Source: Bryobacteraceae bacterium (GTDB taxonomy: Bacteria > Acidobacteriota > Terriglobia > Bryobacterales > Bryobacteraceae). From it: a stretch of DNA of 41,029 nt. A program made the position numbers and the translations under genes. Under the pieces are notes generated by a model that did not search any database, was not told where the DNA came from, and was given only the letters and a program-made list of their open reading frames with translations. The stretch covers positions 1 to 41,029 of the forward strand of contig JACZJQ010000165.1 of assembly GCA_014860455.1 (NCBI GenBank), written 5' to 3'. Shown piece by piece: positions 1-7,200 of this stretch; within the stretch, counting starts at the first letter, position 1, and each line of letters starts with the position of its first letter.

Positions 1-61
1 TCCACACCACGTGGTACTTGATGTCGAAAACCGCGTGCGCGCTACGTCGATACTCGGCCAT
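1..61 (-). CDS. tnpA: IS200/IS605-family transposase TnpA, N-terminus only (cut by window edge)
   Basis: The minus strand opens with ATG at 61 and reads MAEYRRSAHAVFDIKYHVVW before running off the window. An N-terminus with a YR...KYHVVW segment is characteristic of the small HUH (Y1) transposases of IS200/IS605 elements and of the related REP-associated tyrosine transposases (RAYT). The strand after HVVW is normally followed by a KYR segment and later by the HUH metal-binding motif, but those lie outside the window. GGAGAG directly abuts the ATG, so the true start could be slightly different. A perfect 6-bp hairpin sits 34-50 nt upstream, as expected for a subterminal palindrome of this element type. 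Only 20 residues are visible, so IS200 and RAYT cannot be told apart. Confidence 0.7.
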   Translation of the reverse strand, partial: MAEYRRSAHAVFDIKYHVVW

Positions 62-94
62 CTCTCCATTCTGCAGCACTGTGGCTGAAAGCGG

Positions 95-111
95 CCCGCC
101 TGAAAGGCGGG
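95..111. repeat. Hairpin upstream of tnpA (candidate IS200/IS605 end palindrome or REP)
   Basis: CCCGCC (95-100), a 5-nt TGAAA loop and GGCGGG (106-111) form a perfect 6-bp stem. IS200/IS605 transposases recognise subterminal hairpins at element ends, and this one lies just outside tnpA on its 5' side. The element boundary would then fall between about 112 and the tRNA-Lys gene. The hairpin is seen directly; its role is inferred. Confidence 0.5.
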
Positions 112-194
112 GGGATTAGACCCGGCACTGAGATACTAAACAGGTGCAGCTCGAGCGATCGGTTTGCGGGGTGTTGGAGGAGGGCGAAAAGAGG

Positions 195-270
<76 letters not shown>

Positions 271-292
271 CTGCGAACGAGCGGCACCCATC

Positions 293-301
293 AATATAGC
301 A
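293..301 (-). promoter_or_regulatory. Candidate extended -10 promoter of tRNA-Lys
   Basis: On the minus strand TGCTATATT (301 to 293) matches an extended -10 element (TGn plus TATATT) ending 22 nt before the tRNA 5' end. No good -35 hexamer is visible at the usual distance, which fits an extended -10 promoter. The same TGCTATAT string recurs upstream of tRNA-Thr at 3834-3827. Confidence 0.45.
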
Positions 302-397
302 TGACGAGTCCCGCCGCCGCATCCGCGGCAAGAACATTCCCGGCGTTTATGTCTCCCCCTCCTCGCTCCAAATGCCGCCTCCAGCTAGACTGGGCAT

Positions 398-2218
398 ATG
401 CTCCGCTGTCTCGCCCCGCTGATCGCTTTGTCCGCCCTCGCCCAGGTCCCGCCCATGCCTCCGCGCTCGCAGTGGGAGACGCCCGCAATGAAGCAGGCCC
501 AGTCGCTATCCGATTCCACCGCCTCGGCCTCAAAGGACTGGCTCACCGTCGCCGAACGGTCCTCATTCCGCGAAACCGGCGATTACGCCGAGACCGTCGC
601 CTTCTACCGCCGTCTGGAGAAGTCGTCACCACTGGCCAAGCTCATCGAGTTTGGCAAGACCGCCGAGGGCCGCGCGCTGCTGGTTCTCGTTGCCTCGAAG
701 GACAAGGCCTTCACCCCTGAATCCGCACGCCGCACGGCCAAGCCCGTCGTTCTTCTCCAGAACGGCATCCACGCCGGCGAGAATGGCGGAAAGGACGCAG
801 CCATGATGCTGCTGCGCGACGTCCTCATCACGAAGAAACGCGCCGCCCTGCTTGAGCACTCCATCATCCTCTCCATCGCCGTCTTCAACGCCGACGGCCA
901 CGAGCGCCCTTCGCCTTACAACCGCATCAATGAAAACGGCCCCAACCGCATGGGCTTCCGCGTCACCGCCCAGCGGCTGAATCTCAACCGCGACTACGTC
1001 AAGGCCGACACGCCCGAAATGCGCGCCTGGCTCCGGCTCTATTCCGTCTGGCTGCCGGACATGCTCATCGACAACCATGTCACCGACGGCAGCGACGTCC
1101 AATACGACGCCACCATTGCCGCCCACACTGAGCAGGACATCGCCCCGCAGGTCGGCGCCTGGGCCGGCCACTCCTACCTGCCCCGCCTGTTCTCAGAACT
1201 CGACAAACTCGGCCACATCACCGGCTGGTACGTCGACGGCCGCCTGCCCTCGGGCGCCCTCACCGTCATGACCGCCTCGCCGCGCTACTCCACCGGCTAT
1301 GCCGCTGCCCACAACCGCGCCGCACTGCTCATCGAAACCCACAGCCTCAAGTCCTTCCGCACCCGCACCTGGTCGCATTTCGACATCATGGCCGTGACTC
1401 TCGAAGCCATGGCCTCCTCGGGCAAGGCCCTGCGCCAGGCTTCCATCGACGCCGACCTCGCCATGCAAGCCATCAAGCCCGGCGTGAAGGTCTTTCTCGA
1501 AGGCACACCCGACGGCCCTGGCGAGCCCTATATCGCCCGCCGCCTCAAGTCCGAAACCTACCGCAGCCCGATCTCCCCGGCCCCCGTCGTCCGCTACCTC
1601 CCCGAATTGCAGAACGACAACGTCACTCTCGTCCGCACCTTGAAACCCAAGCTGGCGCCCGCGGCCCCCGCAGGCTACATCGTGCCCGCCGCCTGGACCT
1701 CCGTCATCGACCTGCTCAAAGCCCACGGCATCCGCACCGAGCCGCTCACCAAACGGGCCTCCGGCGAATTCACTTGGACCCGTTTCCAAAGCGTCCAGTT
1801 CGCCCCCATGCCCTTCGAGGGACGCTTCCCCGTTCGTGCCTTTGAAACCCTCGAAACCCGCCGCGAAGGCATCATCCCGACAAACAGCGTTTGGGTTCCC
1901 GTCGCCCAGCCGGCCGGCAAACTAGCGATGCACATCCTCGAACCCGATGCCCCAGACTCCGCCGTCCGCTGGGGTTTCTTCCAATCCATCTTCGAGCAGA
2001 AGGAGTACTTCTCCGATTACGTCTTCGTCCCCTACGCCGAAGCCATGCTCGCCGCAGACGCCTCGCTGCGCAAGGAGTTCGAACAGGCTGTCGCCACCGA
2101 CCCAACCCTGGACTCCAACGCCCGCGCCCGCCTCACCTGGCTCTACCGCCGCTCCCCCTATCAGGAACCCGACAAAGACATCTACCCCGTCCTGCGCCTC
2201 GACGCCAAGCCCAATTGA
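398..2218 (+). CDS. Secreted M14-family zinc carboxypeptidase
   Basis: This 606-residue protein is a predicted exported metallopeptidase that removes C-terminal residues from peptides or peptidoglycan fragments. A short signal peptide (LRCLAPLIALSALAQ) leads it. The M14 zinc ligands are visible: H125 and E128 in IHAGEN and H227 in DNHVTD. E313 in LLIETH is the catalytic glutamate. The first half (about 60-340) is the peptidase domain. The second half, about 340-606, resembles the C-terminal extension found in large M14 proteins of soil bacteria. No clear Shine-Dalgarno precedes the ATG, but the signal peptide supports this start. Its stop lies only 4 nt from the convergent gene at 2223. The substrate is not predictable from sequence alone. 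Confidence 0.85.
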   Translation: MLRCLAPLIALSALAQVPPMPPRSQWETPAMKQAQSLSDSTASASKDWLTVAERSSFRETGDYAETVAFYRRLEKSSPLAKLIEFGKTAEGRALLVLVASKDKAFTPESARRTAKPVVLLQNGIHAGENGGKDAAMMLLRDVLITKKRAALLEHSIILSIAVFNADGHERPSPYNRINENGPNRMGFRVTAQRLNLNRDYVKADTPEMRAWLRLYSVWLPDMLIDNHVTDGSDVQYDATIAAHTEQDIAPQVGAWAGHSYLPRLFSELDKLGHITGWYVDGRLPSGALTVMTASPRYSTGYAAAHNRAALLIETHSLKSFRTRTWSHFDIMAVTLEAMASSGKALRQASIDADLAMQAIKPGVKVFLEGTPDGPGEPYIARRLKSETYRSPISPAPVVRYLPELQNDNVTLVRTLKPKLAPAAPAGYIVPAAWTSVIDLLKAHGIRTEPLTKRASGEFTWTRFQSVQFAPMPFEGRFPVRAFETLETRREGIIPTNSVWVPVAQPAGKLAMHILEPDAPDSAVRWGFFQSIFEQKEYFSDYVFVPYAEAMLAADASLRKEFEQAVATDPTLDSNARARLTWLYRRSPYQEPDKDIYPVLRLDAKPN

Positions 2219-2222
2219 CTTT

Positions 2223-3113
2223 TCAGGACGACTTCGCCGCCGCTGCCTCAATCACCAGCCGGCAGTTCTCCTCCACCTGCTCCGAGTGTTTTGGATACAT
2301 CCCGATCACCACCGCATCGCCCGGCTTGGCGTAGCTGAACGCCAGTTTCAGCGCCGCCCGCCGCGCCTCGGGCGTCCCTGAATGCCGCGTCGCCGCATAC
2401 ACTTTGAAGATCAGACACGGCTTTTTTGTCCTGGCCACCCGCTTCAGCATCGCTTCCCTGTCGGGGTCGTGAAAGTACTCGCCCTTCACCGGACGGCCAG
2501 CAGCCTTGGCCGCCTGCTCCGGCGTCCGGCTCAAGTTGTAGATGCACGTCATGTAGAAGTCGAAATCCCAGCCCGCCGACTCCGCGTGATCCACTACTTC
2601 CGGGATATGGGTTCCCAAGCCCACCATCGCGCCCGACTGCCGGATCGCCTTCAGCGCCTCGCCGGTCTGCTCGATACGCCCCGACATCCAGTGTTTGTCG
2701 GTTTGCGAACCATGGTGGTAGATGCCCACTGGCTTCAGCGACGCCGCTTCGCCCAGATTACGCTTCAGATCGCCATACTCAGACGCGGTCTGCGCGATCC
2801 ATTGCATCCGCCCGCCCTCCTGCCGGTATTCATGCAGCAGCCGCATGATGTGCCGGTCGGCGCGCGATTGCCACGTATCGATCCCGGCACGCTCGCACGC
2901 CGCCAGCATCTTCTTGGTATTGGCGGCGGTGAAATAGTCCCTCATCTCGGCACTCAACTGGCCTGAGACATGCGAATTCGCGCTCACCGGATTGCCGCCC
3001 ACAATCAGCCGCGACACCGAATGCGGCCCCAACCGGATCTTCGGCATCGCCGCCTGCGAGGCAGCCACGGCCGCCGGCGCCGCCAAGAGAATCGATCGCC
3101 TGGTGGTTATCAT
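2223..3113 (-). CDS. Exported aldo/keto-reductase-like TIM-barrel protein
   Basis: The product is 296 residues from the chosen start. It begins MITTRRSILLAAPAAVAA, a Tat-like signal with an RR pair and a hydrophobic stretch. The following segment, RLGPHSVSRLIVGGNPVSA, is the typical opening strand of aldo/keto reductases. The usual AKR catalytic GxxxxDTAxxYG is replaced by AGIDTWQSRAD, so the active-site tyrosine seems absent and reductase activity is doubtful. The start at 3113 is preferred over the upstream alternative at 3194 because TAGGAT lies about 10 nt upstream and the signal peptide follows directly. It converges on the M14 peptidase gene. The function is unknown. Confidence 0.7.
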   Translation of the reverse strand: MITTRRSILLAAPAAVAASQAAMPKIRLGPHSVSRLIVGGNPVSANSHVSGQLSAEMRDYFTAANTKKMLAACERAGIDTWQSRADRHIMRLLHEYRQEGGRMQWIAQTASEYGDLKRNLGEAASLKPVGIYHHGSQTDKHWMSGRIEQTGEALKAIRQSGAMVGLGTHIPEVVDHAESAGWDFDFYMTCIYNLSRTPEQAAKAAGRPVKGEYFHDPDREAMLKRVARTKKPCLIFKVYAATRHSGTPEARRAALKLAFSYAKPGDAVVIGMYPKHSEQVEENCRLVIEAAAAKSS

Positions 3114-3207
3114 CACCAGCGATCCTACATGAAATCCACGGCAATGGAAACCCGGAAGTCCGGTTTCACTTGCAGCTTGCGCCGATTCGGGCAATCATGG
3201 AGGCGTC

Positions 3208-3417
3208 ATGGGCGAACAACATCTTTCCGACGTGCACCTGGAACGCTACGTCAATGGGATCATCTATGACGCTGCGGAACTGAAGTGGGTTGAGAGCCAT
3301 CTCTACGAGTGCCCGGACTGCGCCGACCGCATGTGGTCCATGCAGGAATCCGAGGATGGCGGCAGCGCCGAGACCGAGACCCCCGATCTCTATAGGCGCG
3401 ACGATCCGCTACAATAG
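3208..3417 (+). CDS. Small zinc-finger (anti-sigma-like) protein
   Basis: This 69-residue soluble protein has the pattern LERYVNG followed by HLYECPDCADRM. That matches the HxxxCxxC zinc-binding helix of anti-sigma factor (ZAS) N-terminal domains. It lacks any membrane segment, so it is a free mini-ZAS rather than a transmembrane anti-sigma factor. GGAGG at 3199-3203 gives a strong ribosome binding site 4 nt before the ATG. No sigma factor gene is adjacent. A role in binding a sigma factor is inferred from the fold only; a simple zinc-binding adaptor is equally possible. Confidence 0.65.
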   Translation: MGEQHLSDVHLERYVNGIIYDAAELKWVESHLYECPDCADRMWSMQESEDGGSAETETPDLYRRDDPLQ

Positions 3418-3636
3418 CGAGCCCGCGCACCCCAGTCTCGTTCGGCAAACCCGCCGTCAACCGGCCCCGCTGCCAATACCTGGGCTTCCCTACGCCACCC
3501 ACCCACAGCCTGCACCCACGCGTCCGCATCGGGAATCCACACGACAAAAAGCTATCTTATGATTGCATCTCTCGCATTCTTCTGTTAGCGTATGAACAGA
3601 CAGAGACTACTGCAGAACATTGCAGCGAGAACAATT

Positions 3637-3676
3637 GGCGGCGACGGGCAAGTCCCGATGCGCCGCCTCTTTTTTT
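3637..3676 (+). terminator. Intrinsic terminator
   Basis: GGCGGCG (3637-3643) pairs with CGCCGCC (3661-3667), with an inner CGGG/CCCG stem, followed by TCTTTTTTT (3668-3676). It is a strong rho-independent terminator for plus-strand transcription. It lies 220 nt past the zinc-finger gene, so it ends either a long 3' UTR or a separate small RNA. The stretch 3418-3636 holds no convincing gene; CTGCA/TGCAG at about 3610-3625 could form a further small hairpin. Confidence 0.75.
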
Positions 3677-3700
3677 GGGCGCTTCGGCCAGGGGGGAACA

Positions 3701-3776
3701 TGGAGCCGGCGACAGGAATCGAACCTGCGACCCTCTGATTACAAATCAGATGCTCTACCTGCTGAGCTACGCCGGC
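3701..3776 (-). tRNA. tRNA-Thr (anticodon TGT)
   Basis: A 76-nt cloverleaf on the minus strand. The acceptor GCCGGCG pairs perfectly with CGCCGGC, the discriminator is T, and CCA is encoded. The anticodon arm TCTGA-TTTGTAA-TCAGA gives anticodon TGT, reading ACA (Thr). Confidence 0.95.
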
Positions 3777-3788
3777 CCACTTCTCCTT

Positions 3789-3797
3789 AGAATATCA
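3789..3797 (-). promoter_or_regulatory. Candidate extended -10 promoter of tRNA-Thr
   Basis: On the minus strand TGATATTCT (3797 to 3789) is an extended -10 match ending 12 nt before the tRNA. A second candidate, TGCTATATC, lies at 3834-3826 and shares eight bases with the tRNA-Lys element. Which one is used cannot be decided by reading. Confidence 0.4.
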
Positions 3798-3835
3798 AAG
3801 CCCGGCCGCCCGCACGGTCATCAGAGATATAGCAT

Positions 3836-4354
3836 ATGTTTTCCATCGTCTCCGCCCTGCTCGCCCTGGCCGCGGTCCTGCCAGCCGAAACCCCCATGCC
3901 CGAACTCGCCGGCGAGTTCCTCACAGGCCGCAAGGCTACTCTGCCCGCCGCCGCCCAAGGCCGCGTCACCCTGCTGGCGCTTGGCTTCAGCTACGACTCC
4001 CGCTTCCCTGTCGAGGCCTACGTCAAACAGTGGCGAAAGCAGTTCGGCAATGATGTCCGCACCGGCTTCTTCGAAGTCCCCATCATCGGAGGCATGGCAC
4101 GCATGGGCAAGTGGTTCATCGATTCGGGCATGCGACGTGGCACCCCCCGCGAGGACCACGAAAAGGTGATCACCGTCTACGGCGGCGCATCGGATTGGAA
4201 ACGGCGGTTCAACTGTAAAAACGCCGAAGCCGCCTGCCTCGTCCTGCTCGACCAGCGCGGCAACGTTCGCTGGGTCACAGAAGGCCTCTACGACGCTCAG
4301 ACCTGGGACCTGCTCCGAGTGCAGGCCGAATCCCTGCTAGCCGCCGCCCCATAA
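3836..4354 (+). CDS. Secreted ATP10-like thioredoxin-fold protein
   Basis: This 172-residue protein has an N-terminal signal peptide (FSIVSALLALAAVLPAETP). It then carries a thioredoxin-like core with a segment GFSYDSRFPVEAYVKQW, which resembles the SF/FP...W region of the ATP10 family (mitochondrial ATP synthase assembly factors and bacterial homologues). No CxxC redox motif is present; the two cysteines lie together in FNCKNAEAACLV, so thiol oxidoreductase activity is unlikely. VLLDQRGNVRWVTEG is the typical strand before the last helix of a thioredoxin-fold protein. No clear Shine-Dalgarno is visible. The family assignment is moderate and the biological role in bacteria is unknown. Confidence 0.6.
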   Translation: MFSIVSALLALAAVLPAETPMPELAGEFLTGRKATLPAAAQGRVTLLALGFSYDSRFPVEAYVKQWRKQFGNDVRTGFFEVPIIGGMARMGKWFIDSGMRRGTPREDHEKVITVYGGASDWKRRFNCKNAEAACLVLLDQRGNVRWVTEGLYDAQTWDLLRVQAESLLAAAP

Positions 4355-4386
4355 CACCCGCGCGTCAGTTAGCCTGGAGAGGAAAC

Positions 4387-4533
4387 ATGCCAGATTACAT
4401 GGAAGGCATCCCAACCTGGTTCTACGTCATCGTTGTCATCGTAGGCGTCGCCATCACTCTGCTGGCGTGTATGCCGACGAAGTGGGTGGAACGGTTTCTT
4501 AAGACTCTCGACCGCAAATTCGGCCGCCTCTAG
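4387..4533 (+). CDS. 48-residue single-pass membrane protein
   Basis: ATG at 4387 follows GGAGAGG (4376-4382) at good spacing. It opens a 48-codon frame beginning MPDYMEGIPTWFYVIVVIVG and ending DRKFGRL before TAG at 4531-4533. Residues about 11-28 form one hydrophobic helix ending in a cysteine (LLACMP). A basic amphipathic tail with several K/R residues follows, suggesting the N-terminus faces out and the tail lies in the cytoplasm. It starts 32 nt after the ATP10-like gene and may be cotranscribed with it. Its stop is one nucleotide from the stop of the convergent glycoside hydrolase gene. No known family is recognised. The RBS, membrane helix and fit into the gap support it as a real gene. 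Confidence 0.6.
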   Translation: MPDYMEGIPTWFYVIVVIVGVAITLLACMPTKWVERFLKTLDRKFGRL

Positions 4534-4534
4534 C

Positions 4535-6676
4535 CTACCTCCACACCTGAATCAGGTACCACGGCGTTATGTGTTCGCCCAGACGCACTCGGAAGCCCTC
4601 AAGGATTCTCTCCGCCGTCTCAAACGGACCCATCGCCCGCCCGGCCCCGTCCAGCGGAACAATCTCCACCCGCGACGCCTTGCCCATTTTGGACAACCGG
4701 ATCGATCCCGTCACCGGCTCAATCAGCATCGGACCTGTTCCGTTCGCCGTCAGCGATGTGCGGTCCTGGTTCCATACCATCCCCGTGTTGCCGGTCCGCG
4801 CGCTCGTGGTCAGCAGAAGTTTCGCGCTTTCATTCACCCGCTTGCCGTCGAGCGAGACCAGCATCACCGACGCGAATGCGTTGTCCAGCGTCGGATTCAG
4901 GTGCTTCAGCCTCACGGCGTTATCCTTGATGAACCCGGTCGCCGACTCATACCGCGCCGTCGACACCGCCACCATGCCCTTGCCCTTCTCAACCGACCAT
5001 TCGATCTCCCGCGTGTTCGTCCGGTGAGGCGCTTTCGCCTTCGGCAGCCGGCTCGTCTTATTCGCGTCGAACGAGGCAATCCGCACGTCATCCTGCAGCA
5101 GCGCCCCCGCCGCCGCGCCCTCTGTAAACAGCGGCGCCGCCGATGACGGCTTCCGCAGGCTCTCTACCATGTCCTCTCTCGCAATCGTTCGTGTGACCTT
5201 CTTGCGCGACACCCCCACATCGCCGCGCAGAAACACCAGCGCACCGGCCGCCAGTTGGCTCATCTTCACCGGATCCTGCCGGATATCGAAATGGCCCGGA
5301 TACCGCGACGTCCAATTCGAGGCCGCCGAATGCTCGAAGCTGTACCAGAAGATGCCGTCCCAATCCAGGAACGCGGCGTATGACGCCAGCACCGGGATCA
5401 TCTCCGCCGCATATTCGTTCGGGTAAGGATGATTCACCTCCGACACCATGAACGGTTTGCCCAGCACGGCCGAGCGGTGCAGCGTCACCACGGTGGACTT
5501 TTCAGGCTCGTTCACCATAGGCGTGTTCTGGATCTTGAACGCCGTCGTCTTGCCGTTCGCATCCCGTGTATACGACGGATGCTGCCAGTAGACATGCGTG
5601 TCCACCGCATCCAGCTTCGATATCAACGACGAAAGCGGATACGGCGTGAACGTCGATGCGTGCACCGAATTGGCGATCACCGGCGCCTGCACTTTCACCT
5701 CGTTCTTCAAATACGCCGCCATCGCTTGGTAGAACTTGCCCTCCAGCGCGATGTAAAACTCGGCTTCGGTGCGGAACCTCAGCGCCGAAGCCTCCTTGAA
5801 CTGTGCCGGACCCAACCGCGGCACCGCCTGGCCCTCGGCCACGCCAGCCTCCTTACGGATCGCCGCCGCGTCAGCCGCCTTCGCCTTCGACAGGTACTCC
5901 TGAAAAAGCCTGTCCAGATCCTTCGCATACGAATCCGGGATATCCCGCCACGTCGGGTCCTGCCCCGGCTTTGGCCCCCCGCCCTGCAGACGCCCTCTCG
6001 CCCAGTATTCGATCAGCGAATTCTCGTTCACAATCTCAACGATCGCCACCGCCGGCTCATTCCTGTACTCGTTCCCCGTGTACGGATTCCTGTGCGTCAG
6101 ATACGCCTGCGCAAACTCCTTCTGCAACTCGATCATCCGCGGGTCGAACTGCGTCACGGCCTTGGCGAATCCCAGCACGACTGCGTCCTTCACCCCATCG
6201 GCCTCTTGAAACGCCCGGGCGACGTTCAGGTTCAAGTCCACATAGATTCCGCGCTTCTTCAGTTCGGCAACGAGGTAATCGAACCGGTCCAGCATCTCCG
6301 CGTCCAAGTGCCGCGAATCCGGCTTCGACCCGTCGATCAGCCCGCGCGGCGACCGCCAGTCGTGATGGTGGATGCGCACACAATTCACTCCAAACCGGGC
6401 CAGATGCGCCGCCACCGATGGTGCGTCTGTCTTTTCGGGGAACGACGCGTTGAACGAGAAGTTCACGCCCCAGAAACGCAGCCGATTGCCCCCGCCATCC
6501 GCGAAACGGCCGTTCACTACTTTCACGAAGCCATGCTTGCCCGCAGGCGCATCGAGCAGGAAGGAGACATCCGCCAGAAACGGCCCCTCGGCGTTCCAGA
6601 TCATTTCAAACGGTTCCATGGCCGGCGGCTGTGCGGCCAGCAGTGGCAGGAAGGCAATGAGTGCGATTCGCGGTGA
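4535..6676 (-). CDS. Secreted glycoside hydrolase, (beta/alpha)8 clan A type (GH5-like)
   Basis: The product is 713 residues from the chosen start, with signal peptide MSPRIALIAFLPLLAAQ. The domain at about 60-440 has the clan GH-A hallmarks. NRLRFWGVNFSF is the first strand and HHHDWRSP follows strand 2. VEIVNEN carries the probable acid/base glutamate (E218). MVSEVNHPYPNEY carries the probable nucleophile (E413). The C-terminal 250 residues look beta-rich and may be an accessory domain. Clan A enzymes hydrolyse beta-glycans such as cellulose, mannan or related polymers; the exact substrate is not readable. Alternative starts at 6691 and 6700 exist and none has a clear Shine-Dalgarno. A TATAAC -10 candidate at 6714-6709 and a direct repeat at 6725-6745 lie upstream. 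Confidence 0.8.
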   Translation of the reverse strand, partial: SPRIALIAFLPLLAAQPPAMEPFEMIWNAEGPFLADVSFLLDAPAGKHGFVKVVNGRFADGGGNRLRFWGVNFSFNASFPEKTDAPSVAAHLARFGVNCVRIHHHDWRSPRGLIDGSKPDSRHLDAEMLDRFDYLVAELKKRGIYVDLNLNVARAFQEADGVKDAVVLGFAKAVTQFDPRMIELQKEFAQAYLTHRNPYTGNEYRNEPAVAIVEIVNENSLIEYWARGRLQGGGPKPGQDPTWRDIPDSYAKDLDRLFQEYLSKAKAADAAAIRKEAGVAEGQAVPRLGPAQFKEASALRFRTEAEFYIALEGKFYQAMAAYLKNEVKVQAPVIANSVHASTFTPYPLSSLISKLDAVDTHVYWQHPSYTRDANGKTTAFKIQNTPMVNEPEKSTVVTLHRSAVLGKPFMVSEVNHPYPNEYAAEMIPVLASYAAFLDWDGIFWYSFEHSAASNWTSRYPGHFDIRQDPVKMSQLAAGALVFLRGDVGVSRKKVTRTIAREDMVESLRKPSSAAPLFTEGAAAGALLQDDVRIASFDANKTSRLPKAKAPHRTNTREIEWSVEKGKGMVAVSTARYESATGFIKDNAVRLKHLNPTLDNAFASVMLVSLDGKRVNESAKLLLTTSARTGNTGMVWNQDRTSLTANGTGPMLIEPVTGSIRLSKMGKASRVEIVPLDGAGRAMGPFETAERILEGFRVRLGEHITPWYLIQVWR

Positions 6677-6724
6677 CATCGCCCACATCATAAGCCACAC
6701 GGCCGATCGTTATACACTCTCGCT

Positions 6725-6745
6725 ATCGATTCGAAATCGATTCGA
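6725..6745. repeat. Direct repeat in divergent promoter region
   Basis: Two copies of ATCGATTCGA (6725-6734 and 6736-6745) are separated by one A. They sit between the divergent glycoside hydrolase and PilZ genes, overlapping where a -35 for the glycoside hydrolase promoter would fall. This is a candidate operator. The repeat is seen directly and the function is inferred. Confidence 0.4.
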
Positions 6746-6833
6746 TTAGCACCTGGGGTCCAGTACCACCCCACCAGTTCGGCCAGGACTGATCGTATGG
6801 CAGAGACCCGCGTCCGGTTGCCATAGTGGAGAA

Positions 6834-7124
6834 ATGGACGCCGCTTCCAGCCCGGCAGAGCGCAGGCGCAGCCCCCGACAGGCGGGCGCGGGCATGGTGT
6901 GTCTGTCCCTGGAGTCCAAGATTACCAGGGCAAGGCTCGCCGACTTCTCCGATGGCGGCCTCCGAATCCGAACCCGGGCGGCCATTCAGCCGGGTGAAAT
7001 CCTCTACTGCGCCGTCCCTTCGCTAGCCGTCTGCACGCGGGCCAGGGTGGCCTACGTCCGGCGCGGATTGCTGCAGAAAACCGCCGGCATCGAGTATCTG
7101 GCCACGCTTTCGGACTTCTCCTGA
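6834..7124 (+). CDS. Single-domain PilZ protein (c-di-GMP binding)
   Basis: The protein is 96 residues. It shows both halves of the PilZ c-di-GMP signature: RxxxR at R11-R15 (ERRRSPRQ) and DxSxxG at D36-S38-G41 (LADFSDGGLRIRT). A closing GIEYL strand sits near residue 86. PilZ domains bind cyclic di-GMP and switch partner proteins in motility, polysaccharide export or transcription. This one has no effector domain, so it probably acts on a separate partner. GGAGAA sits just before the ATG. The korAB operon starts 76 nt downstream from its own promoter, so no functional link is implied. Confidence 0.8.
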   Translation: MDAASSPAERRRSPRQAGAGMVCLSLESKITRARLADFSDGGLRIRTRAAIQPGEILYCAVPSLAVCTRARVAYVRRGLLQKTAGIEYLATLSDFS

Positions 7125-7136
7125 TTCCTGACTAAG

Positions 7137-7166
7137 TTGTATCGAACCATCGGCTTGTTTTACAAT
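7137..7166 (+). promoter_or_regulatory. Candidate sigma-70 promoter for korAB
   Basis: TTGTAT (7137-7142), an 18-nt spacer and TACAAT (7161-7166) form a good housekeeping-type promoter. A GAGGAGG ribosome binding site (7186-7192) follows 8 nt before the korA ATG at 7201. Confidence 0.55.
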
Positions 7167-7200
7167 CGGGCCACCTGAAGTCATTGAGGAGGCATCCCGG

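Noticed and set aside
5429-6676. 415-codon open frame on the plus strand
   Set aside because: Antisense shadow of the glycoside hydrolase; Arg/His-rich, no recognisable domain, no RBS.
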